Counted from the first letter of the stretch, positions 46,187 to 57,474 are shown. The stretch is 64,000 nt of DNA from Madurella fahalii (GCA_029876055.1 CM056875.1:2480001-2544000), one strand, 5' to 3'. The notes: a model not told the origin generated them from the letters alone. Numbers and translations are program-made.

Positions 46187-48917
46187 ATGCTTCTGTTGAG
46201 ACTTGGTCTCTCTCGGATATGGTTCCAATCCCTCTATGCGCCATTAGCGTGTCGATCCGATTATAAAGCCGTAAAAATTATAAGAATGTTGCAATTAACA
46301 GTAGGGTCTGTTGCTGGACTTATTTCCGCCTTATTCTTCATTCGTAAGTGATCCTGAATCCGCATTTCCCGTTATCTGGCGGGGCGCAAAAAATAACTAT
46401 TTAGTTCGCATCTCGGCACCTACCGTTCTGGTTTTTATTCTTTCTGGGCTTCTCAACAACAGAAATCCCGCTATAACCTGGTAAGCCGGGTTTCAGATCC
46501 CGAGTCTTGCATCTATCCTTATGTTTCACGTCAATGGTCTCAATTCCTACCACCTTCTAACGCCGGTAACGACATTTCAGGACCGTCGCTGGCCAAGCCT
46601 TCCAAGGATCATATTGGCCATTTCTCCTTCGGAGCGACAGTTTCTATCATCATGGTGTCCACGAACCAGTTCGACTTTTGCTTGTGCTTATGCCTGCCAT
46701 GTCCACCTTGATCGCCATCGCTGGGATCATCACTCCTATTGGCCTCTACCGGGTTTTGGACCAGCTACCTGCTACGAAAGCCCAGTTCCAGGTTGGGCTC
46801 GATTCGTCAGCCTTTGGTTATGGGACTCCTCCGAGGAGCGGCGCGCCATTTTCCCGGCGTTGCGGGGGTGGCACCGGGGTCGTCTTGCCGAGCATCTGCC
46901 CAGTTTGGAACGCTAGCTCGACTGAGACCAATAACACTACGGGAGAATCGGTGCGGAATTCTGGCAAGTCTTACATTATCACTATCCCGGAGAGTATCAT
47001 AAAAGCTTACTCCAGTGGGACCCTGGATTCTCCCACAATCTCTGGTTTTTTTGACATCCAGTACCGACACTATATGACGGCAATGGATCCCCGAATAAGT
47101 AATGGCTCTGGTTACCAGATGGGCCTTTTCCGTTTTGTGGAGAGCTTGATACTGGACACTGGCTTTCGCGTCATCGAAGGCCTTGTTGTTGACCTAAACG
47201 ACGGCGGGGTCGGTTTCAGGAACCACAGCTTACCTCTAGGCTTCCCCAATGGTGTTTCCTGGTCTGAGGATCTGTTATTCATCGAGCCCGAAACTGTCTG
47301 TGTCGATACGAACCTAGCGCTGGAATACACCATGGCCACCATGACCATCGATGACCCAATGGGTAAGACGGTTACAGATCACATGGTCACAGACCGAGGA
47401 GGGTTTTCGCAGTTGAAGGACCACGAGCCCATGGATGCCGCTTCTGATTTAGCCAATGATGCACAGCAGTCCCCAGGCCTTTACCCACGGGGGTACAGGG
47501 CTACATGGCTGCCGAACCTCTACGCCGCGCTATATCTCAATGTTAGCAACCATGGCAGAAACGACTCGACGAGATACTATTACGATTCTCATATGGGAAA
47601 GGCATTTCCCCTTCCGGCGTCGACGTTAGATGCAGATATGTATTCCGGAGCGATGCCTGCGGCCCGCATTGACACCATTTATGGACGGTACCTGGGAATC
47701 CTCCCGCTCGAGCTTCTGAAAAATTCCAACCTTTTGCCCCTCCCCCCCCCCCCCCCTCGATATATTCCTGCCTCCGAAAACCCTTTTAACATCACGATGG
47801 AAAACTTTTCGAGCATATGTAAGTGCGATCCAGCAACATAGGAATATTGCACAAGGTGCTAATGGCCTTTTATTATTATTATTAACAGTACGTTAGGACC
47901 ATGCCAAGATACTGGAACAGTGACCAATATCTCAACCATTATGATCTGGTGTGGCTTGATGCACGGAGCACCGCGTCGCCGGGATGGCGGCTCCGACTCC
48001 CTGCTTGAGAGCGGAAGCCAGTGGACCCAGCCAATCTATTCGTGCGCGAGCGCCGTGAAGGCCAAAGTTAAGACGGTTTCGTTCACGTACAACAGAACGA
48101 CCAGCGCCGGCAGTGCCAATAACCCAGACAAGCCCCACTCCCTCGCCGGTCTTTCCGTCACCGAGATCAAGGAAAAGACATACAATGGTCAAGACCCGGC
48201 GCCCTTGTGGGGCGTAGAACAGACGTACCATACGAGCCGGGAGGAGTCGACCTCATCTAGGGTCTACTGTCTCTTCACGGCACAAATCATGCGTCGCTCC
48301 CGTTAGCTACCTCACACCGGATCTCCATGGTCCAAAAGAGCTCCCTATACCTACCAGTCTCGATCGCCGGAGGCCTACAGTCGCTGTACAACATGGACAA
48401 CCTGGCGGTCTCTAAGTTCTACGCTGAATGCATGCGGGCCGCCTACGCCGTGAGCAGTGGGCGGATCCAAAACTCGCGCGTCGATTACACCGGGCAGTCC
48501 AACATCGCCATGCTCACAAAATGGCAGGGCGTCACGCGGCCAGCTCCCACGGCGGGTAGATTTATTGATCTCATATGGACCGACTATGCCGCTTCTCTCG
48601 TCGTGGGCACCAAGGGCTTGCATGATGTGCCGACATCATCTACGAAAATGACGCCCCTTGTCACTCCGATGGTGTTGGCCGTGCAGGATGATTACCTGTA
48701 CGGCATACCTGCCATGCTAGTCGGCTTAGGATTTCTGCTCCTGGTGCTGGCCGCTCTGGCAATGATGCTGCTGCTCCGCCACAACATTGACAGGCTGCGG
48801 CTGCGTATACAGCAGACCTCGTCAGGGCGCATTTTTACAACGCTCCTCAATATATTGAGGGCAGCAGTTTTAATATTAGTGCGAAGATGTGGGCGAAGGA
48901 AATGGGAGATGTTGTGA
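46187..48917 (+). pseudogene. Large fungal membrane glycoprotein gene, frame-broken
   Basis: I recognise a large fungal transmembrane glycoprotein family without a named function. Proposed exons begin 46187-46343, 46405-46480 and 46581-47818. The first exons carry hydrophobic spans (VGSVAGLISALFFI, PTVLVFILSGLL), and a third follows WPFLLRSD (LMPAMSTLIAIAGIITPIGLY). The ectodomain has many N-glycosylation sequons and the blocks FGYGTPPRSG, SWSEDLLFIEPETVCV, DRGGFSQL and QPIYSCASAVKAKVKTVSF. A final span (ALAMMLLLRH) precedes TSSGRIFTTLL. The intron at 47819-47888 does not join in phase, and a one-base frameshift near 48258-48262 separates LWGVEQTYH from the C-terminal part. A C15 run lies at 47742-47756. 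The gene is probably inactive in this sequence unless these are base-calling errors. Confidence 0.65.
47742..47756. repeat. C15 homopolymer in membrane glycoprotein gene
   Basis: Fifteen C in a row code for a run of Pro. It is the second long C tract within 4 kb, again inside a damaged coding region. Confidence 0.9.
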
Positions 48918-49237
48918 TCGAGCCATCTGAAAGGGCGATAAGCTCAAATCGTACAATTGAGTCCCAGAGGGGCGGGACATCACCGTCACCGTCGGGCGCA
49001 GGATGCTGAATAAGAGAGGCTGCGTTGCCATCCATTCGGTTATCGGAGGCAGGCGGGATGAACTCCGTTGCAGTACAGCGGCGTTTCCCTCTGCCTGTGC
49101 TGGAACAGGCCAGAGATCGTTTAAAAGGACGGCTCGGTGAGCGTACCATCTCCTCTTAGTAGGTATCGTCCGGTGTCACAGTAGTGTTATCGGATTCTGT
49201 CACCAGGATGTTTGGATGGACACCCTCTATGATGAAA

Positions 49238-49669
49238 TTAAACTCGAGCGCATTGACAGAGCTTGTATACTCCATCATTGTTGTTAGATTGCACCCTGAA
49301 ATGTTGGAGAGGAGCGGCATACGGGAGAATATAGTAGCATGTACTTTGGAGTGGCGGGTCAATGTTTTTTTGTATGTCTTTGGTCGATTTTATCATATCC
49401 CCACCCTCAGTCTTCTGGGAAGGAACAGGCGCATTTGCGGGTGCGCTACCTTGATGTTGGCCTCCTTGGGTCGTGCGCACCACCACGACGTGCTCCGGCA
49501 ACATGGTGTTTCGGGATACCAGCGGTAGGTAGCCGACGACCTGGTCCTGCTCGTTCTTGAGTTCAGCCTGCACTCGGTGCAGACGACGGCAGCAGATTGC
49601 GCAAAACTCGGGCTGCGGGTGGGCATCGTCGCCATGGGCGGTGTGGGAATCAAAGTTCCCAGCGTCCAT
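49238..49669 (-). CDS. Possible small hypothetical protein
   Basis: A frame from the ATG at 49669 gives up to 143 residues. The first 80 or so have balanced, gene-like composition (MDAGNFDSHTAHGDDAHPQP, then FCAICCRRLHRVQAEL with a Cys cluster). The C-terminal half looks less gene-like, and an intron starting near GTAGCG after GGQHQ is possible. I recognise no family. Confidence 0.3.
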   Translation of the reverse strand: MDAGNFDSHTAHGDDAHPQPEFCAICCRRLHRVQAELKNEQDQVVGYLPLVSRNTMLPEHVVVVRTTQGGQHQGSAPANAPVPSQKTEGGDMIKSTKDIQKNIDPPLQSTCYYILPYAAPLQHFRVQSNNNDGVYKLCQCARV

Positions 49670-50241
49670 CGTAGTTATCGTGACCTAAAAAAACAGTAGG
49701 CGTGTTAGTTGGTAACTGGCGCAATTGAAGAGCGTTGGAGATCATACAGGGTATCTGACTTCTCAAGGACTCCGCAGCGGAATTCTCTTGCAGAATTCGT
49801 GAGGCTAGGTAAGGTACATGAAATTTAGCACCCCGTTGGGTTAATGATAAGACAGTATGAAAATCAGGTAGTGGGTCCGGATGAAGTGAATCGAATGCCG
49901 TTGCCCGCGTTATTCTTGCGCCTCCTCTTTTGCTCTCTTCCCACATGTTGGGTGCCCACTTCCCCGTGTCAGCACTGTCCGGCCTTCCTTTGCTTCCCTC
50001 AGGCTATCCGTAGAATCACCAGTCATCGTTTCCATAGATCAGCTATGCGGAAAATCTTTTCCATTTTTTTCTTTAGAGCTTTGCTCTCTCGCCGCCCTGC
50101 CGCCATCCTCAGTCGACCCAGAATGGCGATCACCCATCGCTCGTTCCTCCCTGTGGTTCTACCCTGCGCCCAGCTTCGAAGGATGCGCTGCTTTGATCAT
50201 CATGCGACAAGCCAAGGACGACGACGAGTACGATGACATAC

Positions 50242-50550
50242 TCAGATGTCGTGAAACTCTTGTTCTGCTTTCAGACATGATTGCGAATACTCAAACCTCG
50301 GGGGCAGCTCAACAGGTATAACCATAACTCCAGTCGTCTCCTCTCCCTGACGACTCTGGTCCTCAGCCGCCTCAGTATGCGCCTCCAGGGCGGTGTTGTT
50401 GCCCTCCGCCTGAGCAGTCAGAGCCACCTCAATAGCGCCCTCAAAAATCTCGTTGGGGTCGCGGAGAAGATACAGGTAGTGAGTGAGTGGCACCTCAACG
50501 ATGTCTGCTAGTGGTGCCCCATTGATATCGTGCAGGAGAAATAGGTCCAT
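50242..50550 (-). CDS. Possible small hypothetical protein, 102 aa
   Basis: The frame starts MDLFLLHDINGAPLADIVEV and continues with an acidic, Ala/Glu/Thr-rich middle. It has an ordinary codon pattern but no recognisable domain, and could equally be a fragment of a decayed gene. Confidence 0.25.
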   Translation of the reverse strand: MDLFLLHDINGAPLADIVEVPLTHYLYLLRDPNEIFEGAIEVALTAQAEGNNTALEAHTEAAEDQSRQGEETTGVMVIPVELPPRFEYSQSCLKAEQEFHDI

Positions 50551-51030
50551 GAGGTCATTGGTTGGTAGCTTATGAGGGCTGAAGACGGAAGGTCGACGAT
50601 CTGATGTGCAGACGAGATCCTGGCAGCTTTTTATACTCCTGTCCGGTGTGCTGCGTTTTTTAAGTTTTGATGCCCCTACTACATGGTTTCGTGGCTGCGT
50701 TCAGCCAATCAAAGATAAGCTTCAATATGGTACAGCAAACCTTAGCAAGTTGACTGCAATGTTGAGTCTGAAGATAAAGGTTTCCTCACAGCCGCAAGGC
50801 AAACCCTTGCACTGCTATCGACGATTCCAGGACATGATCCATGATCCACCTATAGTATCAGACATGACAGTGGGAGATGCTTGATGTTGGCTCTCACCGA
50901 GGTGGAGCAACGCCATCGATGACTGCGTCCCGGTGAAAGAAAAAAGAAAAAAGAATGGTCCAAGCTTTCCAGGATGGGGCGGCCGAACCAAAACATCCAA
51001 AGCCATGATCCCCAATGTTCACGACACCAC

Positions 51031-52148
51031 CTAGTTGTTATCCTTCCTCGAATCGGGCTCGTTGGGATAGGGGGGCTCAGTTGCTCCCTGCTCTACCACT
51101 GTGATATGCGAATTGCCAGTTGAGCCGTACCCTTCCGTGGCCATGATCATGTAATCGTGGGTGCCCAGCTTGCCGACATATTGCTCGTAAGCTTTCCTAT
51201 AGCAGATCTGTCAGTCACAGGAGATTCAGGGACGGGCAGATACACTTACAAGTGGTTGGCAACCGTGATTGTTCCGCCGACTCTCTGGAGATATCGTCAG
51301 TTATGTTCACTCAAGATGTTTCAGGCCGACCAACTTGATTTTGCCTTATTGACCAGAACTGTTGGAATGTCTTTCTTCCTTCGATCGAGGGCTGTGTGGG
51401 AGATATCGGTCAGTTTATGTTTCTTCCAGTTAAGAACCTGGAAGCTTTCCACCCCACGTCCCGGACCCGGGACATCCCACAAAGCGAGCGACTACAGCAC
51501 GGGGGCAAAATACCTGATTGGTCCGGGTGCTCTGGAAGAGATTATACGTGCTGCCATCGCTCGTAATGCTGCCCTTGCGCTGGGCGTTGCTGGATGGGTT
51601 GTAAGAGCCGAACGATTCCTGGGTGAGGGTTAGGGGTAGCCCCTGAGACAACATCATCATCTTAACAGCAGGACGGTGTAGCAACTGACCACTACGTAGT
51701 CTGCCATGATGGAACATTAGTTCGTCATTTTTCTTTGTTCCCGTGAGTATGTTGACTTACACTCAATCAACGGGTTCCGCGTCCACCCGTACAGGGCAAG
51801 ATACGAGTTCACATTCCTGCCGTTCCAGGTACCGTTGTACACGACGACCCTGGGACCGCCGGGGTTCCATCCCTTGCCGCCGACCCAGTTTTGGACATTC
51901 TGCCACGATGCCTTATAGGTTCCGTTCAGTTGGTTGTTGTAGGTCACGGTGCCGCCACCCTGGGTCCAGAACGAGTAGAAGTAGCCGCTGTGGAAGCCGT
52001 AACCGTCGCGGTCACTGCCCGGACCGAGACCGCGGCCCGACTGCCGAGTCTCGAGCTGAGAAGGCTCGCCGTGGAATTTCTCGCCCCAGTTGAGGGGGGG
52101 AAGGGCCGTCACCGCCGAAGCGGCGAAGAGGAGGGAGGAGAACAACAT
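51031..52148 (-). CDS. GH11 endo-1,4-beta-xylanase
   Basis: Secreted family-11 xylanase that cleaves internal beta-1,4 bonds in xylan. Six exons: 52148-51761, 51700-51690 (11 nt), 51618-51514, 51391-51335, 51284-51250 and 51196-51031, closing for 253 residues. The signal peptide is MLFSSLLFAASAVTALP, followed by a short propeptide ending near TRQSG. Beta-jelly-roll motifs are present: GYFYSFWTQGGGTVTYNN, NVQNWVGGKGWNPG and YLALYGWTRNPLIEYYVVE. Next come SYNPSSNAQRKG and STRTNQPSIEG. Glu129 (in PLIEYYVV) is the expected nucleophile and Glu220 (in MATEGYGSTG) the acid/base. A charged tail (about 228-253) extends past the usual end, and there is no CBM1. A Leu-Lys (NHLKAY) stands where Phe is usual. 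Despite decayed neighbours all joints are in phase, so the enzyme is probably functional. Confidence 0.9.
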
Positions 52149-53083
52149 CGTGAAACCCCCGATGCAGGTGAAAACCTATGGTGGTTGAAGCGAGTGTATT
52201 CTCGTTTGGGAGGTGAGGAAATCTTTATCCTTTATTTTTCTTCCCCCTTCCACTTTTGCCAGTTGGAGTGGGTGCAGATGCGATCCGGTCAGCCGACTGC
52301 AAACCACTTAGATGAAGAGCTCCGGATAGAATTGGGCTTGGCGGCTTCAATCTGTCAATCCGGGCGGCATCCACTGGTGCGCATAATGCTGAGGGTCGAG
52401 CTATATGGGACCAGATCTGTTCGCCGTGGTTAAATTGCCCGAACACCCCCTTTTGGGTCTGTGGCGGCAGCCCGCGGTCCGAATTCGAGCTCATTGATAA
52501 CCCCATTTGTCCACTCAGCGGACCACAAAACTCACATTTTGGGGCTCTCTGTCGTTGAGTATCCGTGTCTTGGTCAAATGGCGTTAGCCCGACGATGTTG
52601 AGTTGAAATTTCATGCCGATATTGGTATTTCTCTTCTCAAAGTGCCAGGGCTTGGTGTACTAAATAAAGTTGTATCAAAGTGGCCCCCATCTATTTACAT
52701 CTTCCCTTTTTTCCGCTGCGCTGTGTATTACTGCATCCCCACATCTTGGCCACTATCAGAGCTTCGCCCCGACAGGTTAAAAGAGTGCGGGGTCGGGACG
52801 AGTACCGGGCCTTTACAAGCTGCGTCTTTCAACGCATATTTCCCGGCTCAGCTTCACTTCACTCAGGTGCGTGCAAGGTCAACAACACCGAGATAACATC
52901 ACTTTCAAGTCCTGCAGTAGCGCCGATTATGAAAACAACGATGTAGAGTTTTTCTTGATACACATGGAAGCCCTAAATCCACGAACCGCTCCCCACCGCC
53001 GCCTCGACAATAGCCCCTGCTACAACCCCGGAATATCCTTGACACCATGGCGGGGTACAAACATGCCATAGCTGCGGCGGGCA
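52149..53083. other. Intergenic
   Basis: Upstream of the xylanase and beyond the 3' end of the M20 remnant. No gene supported; presumably contains the xylanase promoter. Confidence 0.55.
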
Positions 53084-54082
53084 TCACGCTCCACGTCTGT
53101 CCCCAACTTGCAGAGCAGAAAGCGCTGCAAGGGACAGGGCATGTATCCCGGTTTCCAGTGTTGGATGAATAGCGGGGGCGTTGAAAGGAGAGTGCTCAAT
53201 GGGAATGTCATTGAGCAGGCGGTCCTGCTCGTGCGCGCAACGAAGTGCTTCGGGGTCTGCTCTGCCGATAAACCAGAAAACGTATGGGGCGTTGACAGCT
53301 GTCGCTAGACGGGAGAAGTCTTCACACGGATGACTTGGCAGGTCGTGTAGGATGTTCTGGGGGCCAAAGAAGCCGCCAAAGACAGTCTCCAACTGGCCTA
53401 CCAGCTTCGGGTCGTTATGGTGGCAGGTGCTCGCACTGTTGTCGTGATCTCGGGTGCCTTCGCTGCCCCTCAGCTGGCCACCTCTCGGTCCACAATCTCC
53501 TTGATGCTATCCAGCAACTGTAGCCGTATTGCAGAATCGTATGCTTTCACATCTAACACGATGTCGGCATGGGATACCCAATCGGCTCCTGGCTCCCCGG
53601 CGTGTATTTCCTTGGTGTTGATAGACACAAAGTGGCCTGCTCTGCTAATCTCTTGAACGACGCCTCGCAGAGCTAATATGACTTTGCTGGCCACAACAAC
53701 TACATTGATCGAGACCTGCGGATTGGCGGCGTGTCCTTCGGTAGAGAACAGCCGGACGCGCACGGTATCACTGACACCAGAACTAGCCCGGATTTGATGC
53801 TGACGGAGCCGGCAGGTATCTGTATCAGATGCTGTGCATATCGTGACCGCAGGCGTGCATGACGGGTTGCCTGCATCCCCAAGAATCGTTCATGGACTTG
53901 GCGCTCTGGAACGGGAGGCGAGTCTGCTCCTTGATCGCGAGTGCGTCAAGCTCGGCCCGCAGTAGAACGACTGGACCGGGACTGTTGCGAAGGACGCCGA
54001 CGACGCCGTGGCCGCCGATCCCACTGATGACGTCGAATCCGATTTCCTGCAGGTGTTCTTCGCGGCCATGCGTTAGGCAGCT
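53084..54082 (-). pseudogene. M20 amidohydrolase/peptidase remnant
   Basis: The frame pieces match the M20D amidohydrolase family (hippurate hydrolase, IAA-amino-acid hydrolase type). In order on the minus strand: HLQEIGFDVISGIGGHGVVG, VLLRAELDALAI and PVMHACGHDMHS, with the metal-binding HACGHD. Then come SVSIKSG in another frame, RVRLFSTEGHAANPQVS and GADWVSHADIVLDVKAYD. The last blocks are ETVFGGFFGPQN and DLPSHPCEDF, ending with IEHSPFNAPAIHPTLE. The N-terminus is missing. Roughly 60 codons are deleted after GHDMHS, including the usual EE catalytic region. The frame changes twice around 53790-53850. A TGA at 53470-53472 and a frameshift near 53425 follow. The gene cannot encode an active enzyme. 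Confidence 0.8.
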
Positions 54083-54189
54083 GGATAAAGAAAAGAAACT
54101 GAATCGAGCGAAACCGAGTTACGCACCTGCAACTAGAGATGCAACACTCAGCTAGCGGATCGTGAAAGGTTCCTCACGACAGTCGCCAG

Positions 54190-55532
54190 GCTGCTGAACC
54201 AGATGGTTGAAGAGCAACAGATTGCTTGCTGCCAGTGCGTGGGGGAGGGGACGGAGACCAACGAGGTCGAGGCCGACGAACTACGCAGTACCGGCCCGCT
54301 TTAGCTCGAGACGGCGGCAAAAGGGTGGAGCATCTCACCATTGCCGGCGCTTCAACATACGACGGGCGAAGGTTCTGGGAACAGCCTCGCAATAGCCAGA
54401 TCAGAGTGCATGCACCTGGCACTAATGTCGTTGTGGCAGTCCCGCCGAGGACGGATCGACCTGCGTACCTCATAGACAGCGGGGCGTCGTTTGCCACGGC
54501 ATATGTGTCTGGCCTCGTGGCCTACTTCCGGTCGTTACCCGCCGCCTGGACTGCCGGCACGGAAGGGGACGCGCTCAGCGATCCCGCGGACGTGAAGAAA
54601 TTGATCAGGCGCCTGAGCCGCGCGCTCAATCCGAAAGTCGAAGACGAGAATGTCAAGAGGTACATTGCGGAAACAACGACGGAATGTTGACTGAGGTTGT
54701 GCGCATCGTCTGGAAGGGCCAAGACCTGGGCACCAACTGCATGCTCAATCCTGGACGTGTCAATCCGCCGCAACCCGGACCGCCACCAGTGAAAGGGCTA
54801 CCGCCTCTGCCTCCTCTACCTCCCGGCGCGACGCGCAGGAGGGCTCGCGGCCTTAGATATCGCCATATCGAAATGGACGACAATCTCGCATCTCCCCTGT
54901 TGCCCCCGTCGCCAAAGGACTTACCAACAACGCCCGCCTTCGAGGCACTCCCAGAAGACGCACCAAACCCGACATGGCTCAAAACTCCGACACCCAACCC
55001 TGGACCCTCCTTGGCCTCGACGCTTCCGAGTTCAGCCAGCGCAACCCCTACCAGCGCAGCCCCCACCACCACGTTTGTCACCACCATAACTCCCACGGCC
55101 TGGTCACCTCCGCAGCCTACTAAGGGGTTCTGGTTGGCAGAGTCCCACTACGGAGCAGGCACCACGTGACAGCTGCCCGACCGCGTCGGCGCGATCCCCG
55201 ACGGCCACATCTCATATGAAGTTCAAAAGCGGGACAGGAACTTCTAAAAGTACATGGCGAAGCAAACCATCGAGGGCGTCTTCGACCGGAACGTCAACAT
55301 CTCCAGGGGAATCGGCAAGTTCACGCTCGAGAGCGAGGCCGCCTCCGCGCCGAGCGAACCGTATCCCCTCTGTGGCAGCAGTGCGACGCGGGACTTCAAG
55401 TTGACGTTTGCGCCTGTGGAGAAGGATGGGAGGAAGTACGACAACTATCCTGAGTTTTCGGGGTGGAAGGAAAGATTTCCGCCGGACGCGCCGCAGGCAG
55501 AGGGTACTGCACGTTTGACGCTGGCGATTTGA
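54190..55532 (+). pseudogene. Subtilase-like (S8) protease remnant
   Basis: The recognisable part begins near 54330 (HLTIAGASTYDGRRFW, VHAPGTNVVVAVPP). It contains the serine region SGASFATAYVSGLVAYF, where the usual GTS is GAS followed by Phe-Ala. The frame stops at 54690 and the reading moves by one to VWKGQDLGTNCMLNPG, then a Pro-rich linker and GFWLAESHYGAG. In-frame TGA (55167-55169) and TAA (55245-55247) interrupt the next block (QLPDRVGAIPDGHISYEVQ, RDRNF, KYMAKQTIEGVFDRN). The last part has SGWKERFPPDAP and stops at 55532. The N-terminal half with the Asp and His catalytic residues is absent. The Pro linker and C-terminal domain seem to belong to the same original gene, which is inference from the shared frame. 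Confidence 0.7.
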
Positions 55533-55567
55533 GCTTTGCGAGCCGGAAGGGCCAGGACAGCCGAGAT

Positions 55568-57474
55568 TCAGGACGTTTTGGCATTGTATGGCGGATGAGA
55601 ATCCGACATGGTGCGATGCTCGGCCGATCCCGGGAGCGGGGCCGGATGGTCCGATTGTTGATCCGGTGACGGGTCCGGCTCGGCGTGGGATGGGGCGAGG
55701 GCGTTTTGGCTAGTCGAAGGGGGCGTGGAATCTGGCTGTGGGAGAGTTGTTTCTGTTAAGTGTTTCCAAAGTATCATGAAGTATCGGCGATCGTATTTTT
55801 GGGCCGCGAAGTTGTCATAATCCATGTCCGGAGATCTCTCGTTTGGCTGCTTAGTATCTCTCGCTGTGATTGCAACTTCGGGAGCCGGCTTCGGCTGCTG
55901 CCCAGTATTGGTCGACTCCAAATTCCCCTGCGCCAGCTCCGCGGTCTCATTTGTCGCTCGGTTGTCATCTTCGTCGGTAATATGGGTCGGGGCGTCGACA
56001 AATTCCTCTTCCAGAGACGAAGCTCCGTCACTCAGAACCACCCGAGACCCTTCTTCTACCGCTTCCTCGACAATAACTTCCCTCGCAGACACTAAGGGCG
56101 TTCCCTTCGCCTTTTCCACCTCTTCCACTGCTCCCATCTCAGCCCCCACCCTCCCAGCTTCCTCCCTCCTCCTCACCTCCTTCTCCGCCACAGCCCTCTG
56201 CTCCTCCTCCCAAACCCACCTCCTCAACGCTTCACTCCACCGCATCACATAAACACCCCTCCAATTTGCCACAATCACCAACCCACAAAACACCAACTGA
56301 AACACCAAAACCGGAGCCACAATCCGGGGAAACACCGTCTCATTCTGCATCTTGTAGAACCCCGTCGTCACCAGCGGTACAACCGGCTCAGAAACGCACC
56401 ATGCCCTCCCCCAGCAGAAACAACTGTTGAACGCGCCCATGGCGGAGAGAATGATGACGAGGAGGCTACCAGTGCCGATGAAAAAGTCCTTAGTCAGGAT
56501 AGCTTGCCAACGACGGTGGTGCGACGGGCCCCATTGCAGGGCGTGTAGGGAGAGGGAGAAGAGGAGGCTAGCGAGTGAGAGGAGCAGAATTAGGAGTAGC
56601 CAGATGTGGCGGCAGGAGAAGCCGACTAGGGAGGGTGGGGTGGGTTAGTAATGGGGGAATGGTTGGGGGTGGATGGGGTGGGGGAGGGGGGCTTACTTGG
56701 GAGGGCGTAGAGGAGGATAGGGAAGGCGCCGGCGAACCCGGCGAGTACGGGAGAGGAGGACCAGATAGCAGTGAGGATGGTTTTGAGCATGACGCGGCTG
56801 TTGTTTAGGTTGGTGGTTTTCAGTTGTCTGGGTCATCTAAGCGGTCTAGGAACTTACCCAGGAGGTGTAGGTGGGTCGCCTCCCACGCGTTGAATAAAAG
56901 TGGACGCCACCTGAAACATGTAGATCGCAACAGCTAGCAGGGTCCTGAGGAACTGATCGGTCCTCCCGCCCGCCAGTTGGCCTGCTGCTTTGACCCAGTA
57001 GATGTGCCTCTCCTCGTTCCACAGCTCGCTCATAACGGCCCCGTAGAAGCCTTCAGCCGCGGCTTCACCGCCAAGGAGCTCCTCGAATCCGGCGAGAACG
57101 GTTGCGATAACTCTAGCCTTCATCTCTCGTCGCATGGGGTCCTTCTCTGTCTTTCTGGCCGCCTTGATTAATTGCGATTCTTCATGCTTCCGGAGGATGA
57201 TATTCACATTCTATTGCCCACGGAGGGCGTCTGTGATCTTTGTCCCCCGTAGCGTGCGGATGAAATTCGGAATCTTCGTACTCCAGGTTTTTTGGACAAA
57301 ATTCGCTAATCGAAGTGCGTTGTAGCGGGTCCTCCGTCTTACATACGAAAATGCCGTAGTCTGGTCGACTTTGTTGTGTTCCGACGTAGTCTGGTCGACT
57401 CTGTTGTGTTCCAATACATGGGCCCTGGCGAAGTAATAGAGACGATCCCAAGTCTGGATTTTGTGGGTCAAATT
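55568..57474 (-). pseudogene. Multi-span membrane protein gene with in-frame TAG
   Basis: Exon pieces: about 57474-56858, 56797-56697 and 56625-55568, with good splice sites. The N-terminal part (TWDRLYYFARAHVLEHN, TAFSYVRRRTRYNALRLANF) leads to TDALRGQ, then a TAG at 57211-57213, then continues in the same frame NVNIILRKHEESQLIKAARK. Next are a Trp/Glu-rich segment (MSELWNEERHIYWVK), GGDPPTPPGR, and about five transmembrane helices (VLAGFAGAFPILLYALP, IWLLLILLLSLASLLF, LLVIILSAMGAFNSCFCW, VAPVLVFQLVFCGLVIV). The cytosolic tail is acidic and disordered. No start ATG was found. A 30-base tandem duplication gives the repeated HNRVDQTT/HNKVDQTT. A readthrough or sequence error cannot be excluded. 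The family is a fungal membrane protein without a known role. Confidence 0.65.
57356..57415. repeat. 30-bp tandem duplication
   Basis: Two consecutive near-identical 30-base units (starting GTAGTCTGGTCGACT) lie in the coding strand of the membrane-protein remnant and repeat a ten-residue segment. Confidence 0.75.

Larger units (their letters stand above)
48918..51030. other. Gene-poor region with two weak small ORFs
   Basis: About 2.1 kb between the membrane glycoprotein remnant and the xylanase. Two minus-strand frames are possible small genes (listed separately at low confidence). Nothing else is supported. Confidence 0.5.
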
